A DNA stretch of 64,000 nucleotides from JACCYJ01 sp038198775 (GCA_038198775.1 JBBPZV010000001.1:69366-133365); one strand, 5' to 3'. Shown: positions 17,681-29,303, counted from the first letter of the stretch. Notes: generated by a model from the letters alone, not told the origin. Numbers and translations: made by a program.

Positions 17681-18655
17681 TCAGCCCTTGCGGAGCGCCG
17701 GCAGCACCTCGTCCCGGTACAGCCGCATGAAGCCCTCCCAGTTCGGGCCCATGTTGGAGACGTACACCTCGTCGTAGCCGGCATCGACGAACGGCCGGAT
17801 CGCCTCGAGGTGCGGGTCGGGGTGGGGACCGGCGGCCACCGACTCGCGGGTCATGTCCTCGGTAACCAGCTCGGACGCCTGCTCGAAGTGCCGGGGCGAC
17901 GGGAGCACCTGCGCCAGCTCGCCGGGGACACCGCTGTTGGCCCACAGCCGGTGTGCGATGCGGACGCCTTCGTCCGCGGTGTCGGCGTAGCAGACCTTCA
18001 TCCCGCACTGGGCCGGCTTGTCGCCGCCGCCGTTGTTACGGAACCGCTGGACCAGCTCGGCGTCGGCCATGGTGGCGATGAAGCCGTCGCCGATTCGGGC
18101 GGCCAGGTCAACCGCCTTCGGACCGAAGCCGGAGACGTACACCGGCGGCGGTTTGCTGGGGCGGGTGTAGATCCGGGCGGTGTCGACGGTGTAGTGCGGG
18201 CCGCGGTGGGAGACGAAGCCCTCCTCGGACCAGAGCCGCCGCATCAGCTCCACCGCCTCCTCCAGCATCTCCAGCCGGACGTCCACGGTCGGCCAGACGT
18301 CACCGAGGATGTGCTCGTTGAGGGCCTCGCCGCTGCCGACACCGAGGACGAAGCGCCCGCCGAGCAGCACCGCGCTGGTCGCCGCCGCCTGCGCGACGAG
18401 CGCCGGGTGGATGCGGACCGTGGGGCAGGTGACCGCGGTCGTGACCGGCAGCGACGTCGCCTGGGACAGCGCCCCGATCACCGACCACACGAACGGGCTC
18501 TGCCCCTGCTCGTCGTTCCACGGGTGATAGTGGTCGCTGATCCACAACGCGTCGAAGCCGGCCTCCTCGGCCAGTCGCGCCTGCTGGATCAGCTCCCCTG
18601 GCGAGAACTCCTCGCAGGAGAGGAAGTAGCCGAACCTGGTGTCGTCTCGTCGCAC
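17681..18655 (-). CDS. F420-dependent LLM oxidoreductase, G6PDH-like family
   Basis: Luciferase-like monooxygenase-fold enzyme of 324 residues. The wording FGYFLSCEEFSPGELIQQA, ISDHYHPW and GVGSGEALNE parallels F420-dependent glucose-6-phosphate dehydrogenase (Fgd) and its relatives: the His in the SDH motif and the Glu in GSGEALNE match Fgd active-site residues. The subfamily includes many enzymes of unknown substrate, so Fgd activity is not claimed. It uses coenzyme F420, consistent with an actinobacterium. Start is GTG at 18655. The gene is convergent with the VOC gene across element R1. Confidence 0.85.
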   Translation of the reverse strand: MRRDDTRFGYFLSCEEFSPGELIQQARLAEEAGFDALWISDHYHPWNDEQGQSPFVWSVIGALSQATSLPVTTAVTCPTVRIHPALVAQAAATSAVLLGGRFVLGVGSGEALNEHILGDVWPTVDVRLEMLEEAVELMRRLWSEEGFVSHRGPHYTVDTARIYTRPSKPPPVYVSGFGPKAVDLAARIGDGFIATMADAELVQRFRNNGGGDKPAQCGMKVCYADTADEGVRIAHRLWANSGVPGELAQVLPSPRHFEQASELVTEDMTRESVAAGPHPDPHLEAIRPFVDAGYDEVYVSNMGPNWEGFMRLYRDEVLPALRKG

Positions 18656-18721
18656 GGTCGCTCCGGTCTGGGGTGTTGGCAGTAGGTGGCAGCTCGGGGC
18701 TGCGGTGGGGAGCCGGGTCGC

Positions 18722-20422
18722 TCAGTGCAGCCGCAGCTGCCAGGGGAGGCTGAGGAGTCCGTCCGTGGGCGCGGCGCCGAGCGCAGCCGTGACCAGGCGC
18801 AGCAGGCCTCCGCCCGGTGGGACGCCGACGACCGCGCGAGCCGCGGCCGCGGATTCCGTCGACTCCGGCCCGCGCACCCGCTCCTTGAGCCCGGCCCGAG
18901 GGCGGCGCAGCCGCACCTGCTCGCGCCGCAGTCCGACCCGCGCGCAGGCGACCTCCACGGCGTCCTCCAGCGCTCCCAGCTCGTCGACGAGCCGCCGTTC
19001 CCTGGCGTCGGCGCCCGTCCAGACCCGGCCGCGCGCCAGCGGCTCGAGCTGCTCGACAGGCATCCCGCGGTCCGCGGCTGCCTTCTGCGTGAAGTCCGCG
19101 TACACCGCGTCCAGCCAGTCCTGCAGCCGTTGCCACTGCTCGTCGTCGTAGGGCAGGTTCGCCGCGAACATCGTGGCCTGCGGCCCGGCGCCGAACGTCT
19201 CCCGGGTGACCCCCACCCTGGCCAGCGTGTCGTGTACGACGATCTTGCCGCCGAGCACCCCGATCGACCCGGTGAGCGTGTGCGGCAGCGCCACAATCCG
19301 GTCCGCGGCCATCGACACGAAGTACCCCCCGGAGGCCGCCAGCGCTCCCATCGCCGCGACTACCGGGCGGCCGGTCCCCCGCAGCGCCAGCACCGCACGG
19401 CGGATCGCGTCCGAGGCGACGTACGACCCTCCGGGACTGTCCACGTGCAGCACGACCGCCTTGACCGCGTCGTCGTCGTGCAGCGCCCCCAGCCAGGCCG
19501 CGATCGTGTCCGCGCCGGCGACCGGTCCGAGCAGGCCACCGGGTCGGTTGCGACCGGTGGCGATCGCGCCCCGGACCGGCACCACCGCCACCACCGGGCG
19601 ACGGCGGGCCCTCGCCTGCTCCAAGGGGCGGGAGGCCTGCTTGCGCGCGTAGCGGTGCGCGTACAGCAGCCGAAGCTCGCCGCCACGGCCCACCCGCTCG
19701 CGCAGGCTGGCGTACGCCTCGTCGCGGTAGCCCACCGAGTCGACCAGCCGCCGCTCCAGCGCCTCGGCGGCGGGCAGCGGGGCGGCGGCCATCGCCTCGG
19801 TGACCTGCTGTTCCGTCATCCGCCGGCGCCGGGCCACGGTGGCGACCACCTGCTCCAGGGCGGAGTCGGTTAGCCGCTGCATCATCTCGCGCTGCGGTCC
19901 GCTGGCCTCGGAACGGGTGAAGGTGTCCGCCGCACTCTTGTACTCGTGGCGCTGCCCGATCATCGGCCGCGCCCCCACCTTGTCGAGTGCGGCCCGCAGC
20001 AGCGTGACTTCCACCGCGACCCCGGTGAGCGACACCACGCCGCTCGGCTGCAGCCACACCTCGGCGCAGTGTGCCGCCAGGTGGTAGGCCAGCGTGCCGG
20101 GGCTGAGCTCGCCGAACGACTCGGCGATCGCGGCGGTCACCTTCCCGGTCCGGCCGAAGCCCTCCAGCGCCGCGCCCAGCTCGTCGGCCTGGGCGGCCGA
20201 CGACGGTCCGGGACCGACGAGCAGCACCGCGCCGGCCACGTGGGTGTCGTTTCGGGCGCGGCGCAGCCCGGCCACGACGTCGCCGATCAGCGGCAGGTGA
20301 CGGCGCCGCAGCGCGGCGACGGGGTCGCTCGGGGGCGCATCGGCCAGCCCGCGCGACAGATCGATCTCCAACAGGATCGGTAGGTCGTCTCGGACGGCGG
20401 GCAGGTGCGGCAGTCCCTCCAT
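18722..20422 (-). CDS. sppA: Signal peptide peptidase SppA, 67K type
   Basis: Serine protease that degrades released signal peptides, 566 residues with the tandem-domain architecture of the 67-kDa form. The general-base Lys is in RHEYKSAADTFTR in the first half. The nucleophile Ser is in AASGGYF in the second half, and HVDSPGGS marks the oxyanion region. The expected N-terminal membrane anchor is missing: the ATG at 20422 opens directly with MEGLPHLPAVRDDLP. Either the enzyme is soluble or peripherally bound, or the real start lies upstream, where no hydrophobic segment is seen. It is divergent from terC. Confidence 0.9.
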   Translation of the reverse strand: MEGLPHLPAVRDDLPILLEIDLSRGLADAPPSDPVAALRRRHLPLIGDVVAGLRRARNDTHVAGAVLLVGPGPSSAAQADELGAALEGFGRTGKVTAAIAESFGELSPGTLAYHLAAHCAEVWLQPSGVVSLTGVAVEVTLLRAALDKVGARPMIGQRHEYKSAADTFTRSEASGPQREMMQRLTDSALEQVVATVARRRRMTEQQVTEAMAAAPLPAAEALERRLVDSVGYRDEAYASLRERVGRGGELRLLYAHRYARKQASRPLEQARARRRPVVAVVPVRGAIATGRNRPGGLLGPVAGADTIAAWLGALHDDDAVKAVVLHVDSPGGSYVASDAIRRAVLALRGTGRPVVAAMGALAASGGYFVSMAADRIVALPHTLTGSIGVLGGKIVVHDTLARVGVTRETFGAGPQATMFAANLPYDDEQWQRLQDWLDAVYADFTQKAAADRGMPVEQLEPLARGRVWTGADARERRLVDELGALEDAVEVACARVGLRREQVRLRRPRAGLKERVRGPESTESAAAARAVVGVPPGGGLLRLVTAALGAAPTDGLLSLPWQLRLH

Positions 20423-20504
20423 CCCGGCAACGCTACCCGTCTGGAGCGGCAGGGCGCTCCGCGCACCGAAGCCGCCGGGGCGGGCTTGGCGCCGGGTCGG
20501 GCGG

Positions 20505-20570
20505 GCTGAGAGACTTCCCCGGAGGGGAGACCTCCGGTGACTGCTGGCGGCGTCGACCGGAGGAGGGGAC
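20505..20570 (+). promoter_or_regulatory. Candidate RNA switch in the terC leader
   Basis: The leader carries CCGGAGG at 20519-20525, its complement CCTCCGG at 20531-20537, and a second CCGGAGG at 20557-20563 that is part of the ribosome binding site just upstream of the ATG at 20571. The middle segment can pair with either copy. Pairing downstream gives an 11-bp stem (one bulge) that hides the ribosome site; pairing upstream frees it. This is the geometry of a translational riboswitch or thermosensor. TerC genes are often under Mn2+ yybP-ykoY control, but that aptamer sequence is not recognisable here. Confidence 0.5.
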
Positions 20571-21569
20571 ATGGAGGTCTCGGCCCTCGTCTGGCTGGTC
20601 ACGCTGACCATCACCGTCGGCGTGCTCGGGTTCGACGTCTTCATCGTCGGGCGCCGACCGCACGAGCCGTCGACACGAGAATGCGTGCGGGCGATCGCCG
20701 GCTACACCGCGCTCGCCGTCGCGTTCGGGCTGTGGATCTGGTTCGCCTACGGCGGCTCGTACGCCGGCGAGTTCTACGCCGGATGGCTGACGGAGTACAG
20801 CCTGTCCGTGGACAACCTGTTCGTGTTCCTCATCATCATGAGCCGCTTCGCCGTCCCGCGTCAGTACCAGCAGGAGGCGCTGCTCATCGGCATCATCTTG
20901 GCGCTGGTGTTCCGCGGCGTCTTCATCGCGATCGGGGCCGTGGCGATCAACACGATCTCGTGGGTGTTCTACCTGTTCGGCCTGTTCCTGGTCTACACCG
21001 CGGTCTCGCTGGTGCGCCACGGCAACGACGACGAGAGCGACTACCAGGAGAACGCCGTCATCCGCTGGGTGCAGCGCCACCTGCCGGCCACCGAGGACTA
21101 CAACGGCGTCAAGCTCACCGTCAGGCAGCAGGGCAAGCGGCTGATCACCCCGATGGCGGTCGTCATGGTGGCGCTCGGTTCCACCGACGTCTTGTTCGCG
21201 CTGGACTCGATCCCCGCGATCTACGGCCTCACGCAGCAGCCGTACCTGGTGTTCGCCGCGAACGTCTTCGCGCTCATGGGGCTGCGCCAGCTGTACTTCC
21301 TGCTCGGCGCCCTGCTGGCCCGCCTGGTCTACCTCTCGCTGGGGCTCTCGGTGGTGCTGGCGTTCATCGGCGTCAAGCTGGTCCTGCACGCGCTGCACGA
21401 GAACTCGCTGCCGTTCGTCAACGGCGGGCAGCCCGTCCCCGTGCCGGAGATCTCGACGCTGCTCAGCCTCGCCGTGATCGTGGCGACCCTGATGGTCACG
21501 GCGGCGGCGAGCATCTGGAAGGCAGGTCGCGATCCCGGGGCCGCGAGGGACGCTACGGCGTCGCTCTAG
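20571..21569 (+). CDS. TerC-family integral membrane protein
   Basis: Membrane protein of 332 residues with about eight to nine hydrophobic helices. It has the TerC/Alx signature acidic motifs within membranes: LSVDNLFVFLII and GSTDVLFALDSIPAIYG, where the Asp and Asn residues likely bind metal. Family members export Mn2+, load metal onto secreted proteins, or confer tellurite resistance. The ATG at 20571 follows GGAGGAGGGG closely. Its leader can fold into two exclusive hairpins, so expression is probably translationally controlled. The metal is inferred from family knowledge. Confidence 0.9.
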   Translation: MEVSALVWLVTLTITVGVLGFDVFIVGRRPHEPSTRECVRAIAGYTALAVAFGLWIWFAYGGSYAGEFYAGWLTEYSLSVDNLFVFLIIMSRFAVPRQYQQEALLIGIILALVFRGVFIAIGAVAINTISWVFYLFGLFLVYTAVSLVRHGNDDESDYQENAVIRWVQRHLPATEDYNGVKLTVRQQGKRLITPMAVVMVALGSTDVLFALDSIPAIYGLTQQPYLVFAANVFALMGLRQLYFLLGALLARLVYLSLGLSVVLAFIGVKLVLHALHENSLPFVNGGQPVPVPEISTLLSLAVIVATLMVTAAASIWKAGRDPGAARDATASL

Positions 21570-21578
21570 CCCTCCGAT

Positions 21579-21607
21579 TTGTCGACATCTCGTCGGCTGC
21601 CTAGGGT
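21579..21607 (+). promoter_or_regulatory. Promoter for the riboswitch-rpf transcript
   Basis: TTGTCG at 21579-21584 and TAGGGT at 21602-21607 are separated by exactly 17 bases, a good housekeeping sigma promoter for an actinobacterium. The predicted start near 21614 falls just before the first conserved bases of the c-di-AMP riboswitch, which supports both calls. Confidence 0.65.
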
Positions 21608-21615
21608 GTGCCGGG

Positions 21616-21814
21616 ACACCGACCCCCGGTACGCCGAGTCCCGCTCACCGGGGGTCCACCATCCACCACGACATGACACGCGAGCGGGAGTGGGGAAACC
21701 ACATCGGCGAGCCCGCCCCTCGGGACGGCGGACTCGCCAGGGGTGAAGCCGCGCAGCGGCCGGGCACCTTCTGGCCCGAACCCGACAGCTAACCCCGCAG
21801 GCGGCCGGAAGGGC
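21616..21814 (+). promoter_or_regulatory. Cyclic di-AMP riboswitch (ydaO-yuaA)
   Basis: The 3' half has the strongly conserved ydaO blocks in order: AGGGGTGAAGCCG, GGGCACCTTCTGGCCCGAAC, then CCGACAGCTAACC with GCAGGCGG. The 5' half contains CTCACCGGGGGTCCACC, another conserved block. The element binds c-di-AMP, and in actinobacteria it commonly precedes cell-wall hydrolase genes, switching them off at high c-di-AMP. Here it ends seven bases before the ATG of an Rpf-like gene. An in-frame ATG at 21743 lies inside the aptamer and is not the start. Confidence 0.93.
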
Positions 21815-21820
21815 TGTCGC

Positions 21821-22210
21821 ATGTCCTCGTCCCTGTCTCGTCGCGCCACCGTGGCCGCGACCCTCACCGCTGCGCTCGTGGCCTCCCCGCTGGCTTTCAG
21901 CGCGCCGGCCGACGCCGCCTCCGACCGCACCTGGAACCGCCTCGCCAACTGCGAGTCCGGCCGCCAGTGGCACATCAACACCGGAAACGGCTACTACGGC
22001 GGGCTGCAGTTCTCGTACTCCACCTGGAAGGGCTACGGCGGTGGCAGGTACGCCGACCGCGCCAACCGCGCCGCTCGCTGGCAGCAGGTGCACATCGCCC
22101 AGCGCGTGCTGCACTCCCAGGGCTGGCACGCCTGGCCGGCCTGCTCGGCCCGGCTCGGCCTCACGCACAAGGACGCGAAGGGCAAGCCCCGCAGCCTGCG
22201 CCGGCACTGA
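21821..22210 (+). CDS. Rpf-like secreted transglycosylase
   Basis: Small secreted muralytic protein of 129 residues. Residues 1 to about 38 form a Sec signal ending ADAAS. The mature part is a compact lysozyme-like domain: RTWNRLANCESGRQWHIN carries the catalytic Glu in NCESG, followed by GYYGGLQF and a pair of Cys. This matches resuscitation-promoting factors, which cleave peptidoglycan during regrowth. There is no LysM or other binding domain; the tail is short and basic. Transcription runs through a c-di-AMP riboswitch, tying wall remodelling to that second messenger. Confidence 0.9.
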   Translation: MSSSLSRRATVAATLTAALVASPLAFSAPADAASDRTWNRLANCESGRQWHINTGNGYYGGLQFSYSTWKGYGGGRYADRANRAARWQQVHIAQRVLHSQGWHAWPACSARLGLTHKDAKGKPRSLRRH

Positions 22211-22220
22211 ACCCGGGCCT

Positions 22221-22267
22221 GCCGCGGGCCTGCCCGCGGCGAGCTCCCTACCTCTCGGTGCCGAGAG
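22221..22267. terminator. Twin hairpins between convergent genes
   Basis: GCCGCGGGC-CT-GCCCGCGGC (22221-22240) is a perfect 9-bp stem, and CTCTCGG-TG-CCGAGAG (22252-22267) a perfect 7-bp stem. They lie 10 to 57 bases after the rpf stop and before the convergent NlpC/P60 stop. There is no U-tract, as is common for high-GC terminators. Both are symmetric and could serve both strands. Confidence 0.6.
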
Positions 22268-22307
22268 CCACGGGTACGTCGGGAGATCCGCCCGGCGAGC
22301 CGGCCGG

Positions 22308-23192
22308 TCACTGCGCCTCCCAGCGGCCGGCGGCCACCAGCGTCGCCTCCCGGTCACCGGTGAGCGGGGTGTCCTCGACGCGGCGGCCGCTCTCCGGCGC
22401 GTGCAGCAGCGTTCGCTGAGCCGCGCCCGGCTGGTTGGTGGCGAACCCGACGTGGGAGATGCGCCGACCCGGCGACCCGAAGAAGTAGGCGTCTCCCGGA
22501 CCGGCGTCGCCCACGTCGACGGTGTCGGCCGCGGCCGCCTGGTCGAACGCGTCGCGCGCCACCGTCCGCCCGAAGCGGCGGTGAACCAGGTGCACGAAGC
22601 CGGAGCAGTCCAACCCCCAGCCGCAGGTGCCGCCCCACAGGTAGCCCAGCCCCAGGAACTGCCGCGCCGACGCCACCAGCTCGTCGGCGTGGCCACCCGA
22701 CGCGGCCCGCGCCACGTGGGTGGGGTCCAGCCGTGCGCTGCCACCACCGGGCAGGCGGGCGACCGTGTCATCGGCCGGGTCGTCCCCGACCGGCAGCAGG
22801 GTGCCGTACGACAGCCGCAGCGGGCGACCCGCGGTGCGTGCCCGGGTGACCGGCACGGTGACGACGAGCGAACCGCACGCGGCGACGGCTGCCACGGCGA
22901 CGTGTGCCCGGCGCAACCATCCCGGGTAGCCCCGCCGGTCCAGCGATGACGGCTGCCAGGGGAGCACGACCTGCAGCCAGTCGCCGTGCTCCGCGACGAC
23001 GTCGATTGGTTCGCCGAGCAGCGCCTGGGTGAGTGTCCGGCCGTGCAGGTCCAGCCGGTCGCGGGTCGTCATCGCAGCCGACCACGCTCCAAGGTCCGGA
23101 AAGTCGGCGACTGCCGGCGCGTCCACTCCGCGCGGCGCGTCGGGCCCCGCCCACACAGTTGCCACCGGTACCCCGACCGTGAGCTCGGTCAT
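22308..23192 (-). CDS. NlpC/P60-family peptidase with SH3-like N-terminus
   Basis: Cysteine peptidase of 294 residues, likely a cell-wall endopeptidase cleaving gamma-D-Glu to diamino-acid bonds. The N-terminal half (YGTLLPVG and DWLQVVLPW regions) fits bacterial SH3 domains. The C-terminal NlpC/P60 domain starts at about residue 165 with the nucleophile in GLDCSGFVHLV and the His in ISHVGF. No signal peptide is visible, so it may be intracellular and act on recycled muropeptides. The ATG at 23192 lies four bases after the beta-lactamase-like gene stop, so the two are coupled. Confidence 0.88.
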   Translation of the reverse strand: MTELTVGVPVATVWAGPDAPRGVDAPAVADFPDLGAWSAAMTTRDRLDLHGRTLTQALLGEPIDVVAEHGDWLQVVLPWQPSSLDRRGYPGWLRRAHVAVAAVAACGSLVVTVPVTRARTAGRPLRLSYGTLLPVGDDPADDTVARLPGGGSARLDPTHVARAASGGHADELVASARQFLGLGYLWGGTCGWGLDCSGFVHLVHRRFGRTVARDAFDQAAAADTVDVGDAGPGDAYFFGSPGRRISHVGFATNQPGAAQRTLLHAPESGRRVEDTPLTGDREATLVAAGRWEAQ

Positions 23193-23196
23193 GCGC

Positions 23197-24060
23197 TCAG
23201 CTGCAGCCCGAGGCCAGGTACCCGGGGGAGTTCGACGGCGCCGGAGTCGTACCGGAGTCGGCACGCCCGTTCCAGCAGGCGCCGGCAACCTCGGCCACCA
23301 GACGGAACCCCTCGTCCTCGGCCAGTGGCGCCCGGGTGAGTATCGCGAGAACCCACGGCGCCTCGCCCTCCGGGCGCACGATGCCCACGTCGTGGCAGAC
23401 GTGCTCGATCCATCCGGGCTTGTGCGCCACGTACGTCCCCGGCGGCAGCCCCGCGGGAATCCCGGCGTTGTCCTCGCAGCGGGCCAGCACGGCTTCGATG
23501 CGTTCGCACCCGCCACGGGAGGCAGCGGTTCGGTCGGCGATCGCCCGGAGGACCGCTGCCAGGTCTGCCGCGGTCGCGGTGTTCTCCCACCCGAGGTCGG
23601 CACCAGGCCCGTCCTGGATGCCGCGGGCGAGCCGGGAGCTCACCGCGCCGAGGTCGGCGTAGACCGCGTTGACGGCGTCGACGCCGAGCCGGTCCACCAG
23701 CAGGTTGGTCGCCAGGTTGCTGGACGCGACGATGGCCCGCTCGCCCAGCCACCCCAGCGTGGCGGTCCGGCCAAGCCGGTCCCAGACGGCGTCGTCCTGG
23801 TCGTAGTCCTGCGTCGTCAGGTACGTCTGCCCCGGTACGACCGACGCGAGCCGGTCGGTGACGAGCACCTCGTCGTCGAGCCCGAGCTCGCCCGCCTCCG
23901 CCGCACGGTGCAGTGCGACCACCAGCGCCAGCTTGACCGTGCTCGCCGGGTGGTGGACCACGGCCGCGTCCCGCTCCACCCAGGCGCGCCCGTCCAGCGT
24001 TCCCATCCAAACCGAGACCACCGCACCGTACTCGGCGGCCAGCTCGTCGAGCTCGCGCAT
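23197..24060 (-). CDS. Class A beta-lactamase-fold serine hydrolase
   Basis: Protein of 287 residues in the beta-lactamase/DD-peptidase superfamily. The S-x-x-K motif is ASTVK, the SDN-like motif is SSN in VASSNLATN, and HKPGW stands in place of KTG. The Glu166 region is not clear. There is no signal peptide, so it is unlikely to be a secreted antibiotic-resistance enzyme; intracellular peptide or wall-fragment hydrolysis fits better. A GTG at 24087 would extend it by nine residues into the MBL gene; the ATG at 24060 avoids that. It is coupled to an NlpC/P60 gene. Confidence 0.82.
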   Translation of the reverse strand: MRELDELAAEYGAVVSVWMGTLDGRAWVERDAAVVHHPASTVKLALVVALHRAAEAGELGLDDEVLVTDRLASVVPGQTYLTTQDYDQDDAVWDRLGRTATLGWLGERAIVASSNLATNLLVDRLGVDAVNAVYADLGAVSSRLARGIQDGPGADLGWENTATAADLAAVLRAIADRTAASRGGCERIEAVLARCEDNAGIPAGLPPGTYVAHKPGWIEHVCHDVGIVRPEGEAPWVLAILTRAPLAEDEGFRLVAEVAGACWNGRADSGTTPAPSNSPGYLASGCS

Positions 24061-24065
24061 CTCGG

Positions 24066-24719
24066 CTACCAGCCGCGCTCGCGCCACTGCGGCAGCTGCG
24101 GTCGCTCCGCGCCCACGGTGGTGTCGTCCCCGTGGCCCGGATAGACCCAGGTCTCGTCGGGGAGCCGGTCGAACAGCTTGGTCTCGACGTCGCCGATCAG
24201 CGTCGCGAAGTCTCCCGCCGAGGTGGTGCGCCCCACCCCGCCCGGGAACAGGCTGTCCCCGGTGAACAGGTGCGGCGACCCAGCGGGGTCGTCGTACAGC
24301 AAGGCGATCGAGCCGGGGGTGTGACCGACCAGCTCGATGACCTCGAGCTCGCAGCTGCCGACCGGCACCCGGTCACCCTCGGCAACCCGCTCGTCCACCG
24401 CGACCGGCAGGTCGTCCGCGTCGGCACTCCCGGCGACCGCCAGTGCGCCGGTGGCGTCCAGCACCTCGGGCAGCGCCTGCCAGTGGTCGGCGTGGCTGTG
24501 TGTGGTGACGACCCGGCGTACTCCGCCGTCGCCGATCAGCCGGATCAGCGTCGCCGGGTCGTTCGCGGCGTCGATCAGCAGCTGCTCGCCGGTCTGGCGG
24601 CAGCGCAGCAGGTACGCGTTGTTGTCCATCGGGCCGACCGCCGCCTTGGTGACGATCAGGTGGGTGAGCTCGTGCACGTCGGGCGGCCCGTCCACGCTGA
24701 CGCTGCCGGTGTACGTCAT
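24066..24719 (-). CDS. MBL-fold metallo-hydrolase (glyoxalase II-like)
   Basis: Metallo-beta-lactamase fold hydrolase of 217 residues. The metal site is THSHADH, with further ligands in VGHTPGS, FTGDSLF and YPGHGDD, the pattern of hydroxyacylglutathione hydrolase-like enzymes. It probably hydrolyses a thioester; in actinobacteria a mycothiol thioester is plausible but not shown. A GGAGG ribosome site precedes the ATG at 24719. It heads the operon MBL to beta-lactamase-like to NlpC/P60 and is divergent from uvrA. Confidence 0.87.
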   Translation of the reverse strand: MTYTGSVSVDGPPDVHELTHLIVTKAAVGPMDNNAYLLRCRQTGEQLLIDAANDPATLIRLIGDGGVRRVVTTHSHADHWQALPEVLDATGALAVAGSADADDLPVAVDERVAEGDRVPVGSCELEVIELVGHTPGSIALLYDDPAGSPHLFTGDSLFPGGVGRTTSAGDFATLIGDVETKLFDRLPDETWVYPGHGDDTTVGAERPQLPQWRERGW

Positions 24720-24753
24720 GACGCCACCTCCTCGCGCCCCACGGTACGCATGG

Positions 24754-24776
24754 CGAGCCGTTGTCGGAACGGCTCG
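24754..24776. promoter_or_regulatory. Inverted repeat between mbl and uvrA
   Basis: CGAGCCGTT, loop GTCGG, AACGGCTCG is a perfect 9-bp inverted repeat in the 111-bp divergent gap. On the minus strand TTCCGA and TACCGT with 17-bp spacing overlap it and could be the mbl promoter. It could be an operator shared by the two genes. It does not match the actinobacterial SOS box because the half-site spacing is wrong. Confidence 0.4.
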
Positions 24777-24830
24777 TTAGCATGACGACGACCCGCTTCC
24801 CCGCCCCTCCACCGACCGGGAGCCCGCCGC

Positions 24831-27788
<2,958 letters not shown>

Positions 27789-29070
27789 GGATCTCCCGAG
27801 CCTCCTCGCACCGGCCGGCCCGCAGCAGTGCCACGATCCGGGTGTCCTCGAGGACCTCACGTTGAGCCGCCGAGCCGCCGAACCGCCGGGCCTGCTCCTG
27901 CACGGTCGCCAGCCGGTCCGCGGCCGGGCTGGGCCGCCCGGCGACCAGATCGGCGAGGGCGGCGGCCAGCGGGCCGACCAGGTCACGCAGGGCCGGATCC
28001 GGGTGGGTGGTCGCCCAGCGAGCGAGCCGCTCCAGCCCGGCCAGGTCGGAGGCCGCCGCCAGCGCCACCGCGGTGTGCATGGCAACGAACGGTGACGAGG
28101 GTGTGGCGAGCAGGTCGTCGTCGACCGCCGCCAGCACGTCCTCCACCGCCGGGACCGGCCCCGCGGCGGGTGTGAGCGACCACCGCCACAGCAGGGAGGC
28201 GGAGTCGACCAGGGCACGGCAGCCGTGGACGGCCGGCGGGGCGAGCTGCGCGGTGTAGCGCTCGTTCAGCGCGGCGAAGTCGCCGAGCGCGAGCTCGTGC
28301 AGCGCCGCGTGCCAGGAGAAATGCGTCCGGTACGCCGCCGTCCGCCCGCAGGTCGCGATCCACTCGTCCAGCCACCGCAGCCCGGCTGCGTGGGCGCCGG
28401 TCTCGTAGAACGCGTGGGTCTTGGCGTGCACCGCGGGCCCGGCGCCCGGTTCGGCGTCCAGCGAGCGGTCCGCGAGAGCCATCGCGTCGTCCCAGCGGCC
28501 CTGGTCCTGGCGGACGAAGGCGAGCAGCCCGCCGTACCACCAGTCCGCGCCGTAGTGCGGGCGCAGGCTCTCGACCAGCCGCCACGCCTCCTCGGGCACC
28601 GAGTGGACACCGGCGGAGCCGATGGTGGGGACGGCCACCGACAGCACGAGCGCGTCCCGGGGCCAGGCGGCCAGGTGGTCGACCAGGGCGCAGCGGTCCC
28701 CCTGGACGTGCGCCGCGACCGAAGCCACGTGGCTGCGCTCCCGGTCGCTCGCCCGGGCCGCTGCCGCCCGCCGCGCTCGCGCTGTGGCGGCCCGGACGTC
28801 GACGTCGGCGCCGTACTCGTGTCCGAGCAGCGCCAAGGCGGCGTGACCGAGGGCAAAACCGGGGTCGACGGCGACCGCGGTCTCGAAGCGCTCCTGCGCG
28901 CCGGCCTGGATGCGCAGCAGTCGGTTCACTCCACCGGTGTACGCGTCCGCGGCTTCCGTGCTCGTGCTCAGCGACAGGCCGTACGCGTCCCTCGGGAGAC
29001 GCCGGGCGACGGGGTGGTCGGGCACTGCCCCAGCGTCCCACAGCCCGCCGGGACGGGCGATGACCATCAG

Positions 29071-29151
29071 CTGGCTATCCCATGTCCACCTGGGAAAGCA
29101 GCACCTCGGGCGTGCAACCCGTTCGAGGTGAAGCTCAGCCAATGGAAGTAC
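29071..29151 (+). repeat. Structured intergenic element, copy R2
   Basis: Stem I pairs GCTATCCCA (29074-29082) with TGGGAAAGC (29091-29099), one mismatch, around the loop TGTCCACC. Stem II pairs CACCTCG (29102-29108) with CGAGGTG (29124-29130); this stem differs from R1 and R3 on both sides at once, keeping all pairs. The tail AGCTCAGCCAATGGAAGTACG matches the other copies. It lies in the divergent gap between the TPR gene and the Rieske lipoprotein gene, in the same orientation as R1 and R3. Confidence 0.8.
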
Positions 29152-29303
29152 GCCCCCCGCAGGCGCTTCCGGGCCACGGCGCCAGCCGCCGACGAGGTCC
29201 GGGCTGAGAATCCGCTGAGGTCTCGGCGCCGGAGGACCGCATCCCGGGCCAACCCCGGCACACTGGCACAGCGGGCCGGTGACCCGGGCCGCCGGGCGAA
29301 AGG

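Noticed and set aside
20423..20570. yybP-ykoY manganese riboswitch before terC
   Set aside because: The conserved aptamer blocks of that class are not found; only an alternative hairpin layout at the ribosome site is supported.
21743..21820. Longer Rpf protein starting at the ATG at 21743
   Set aside because: This ATG lies inside the c-di-AMP aptamer, and the extension lacks signal-peptide character; the ATG at 21821 gives a normal signal sequence.
24754..24783. LexA/SOS box at uvrA
   Set aside because: GAAC and GTT are present, but the spacing does not match GAAC-N4-GTTC; the sequence is better described as a 9-bp hairpin.
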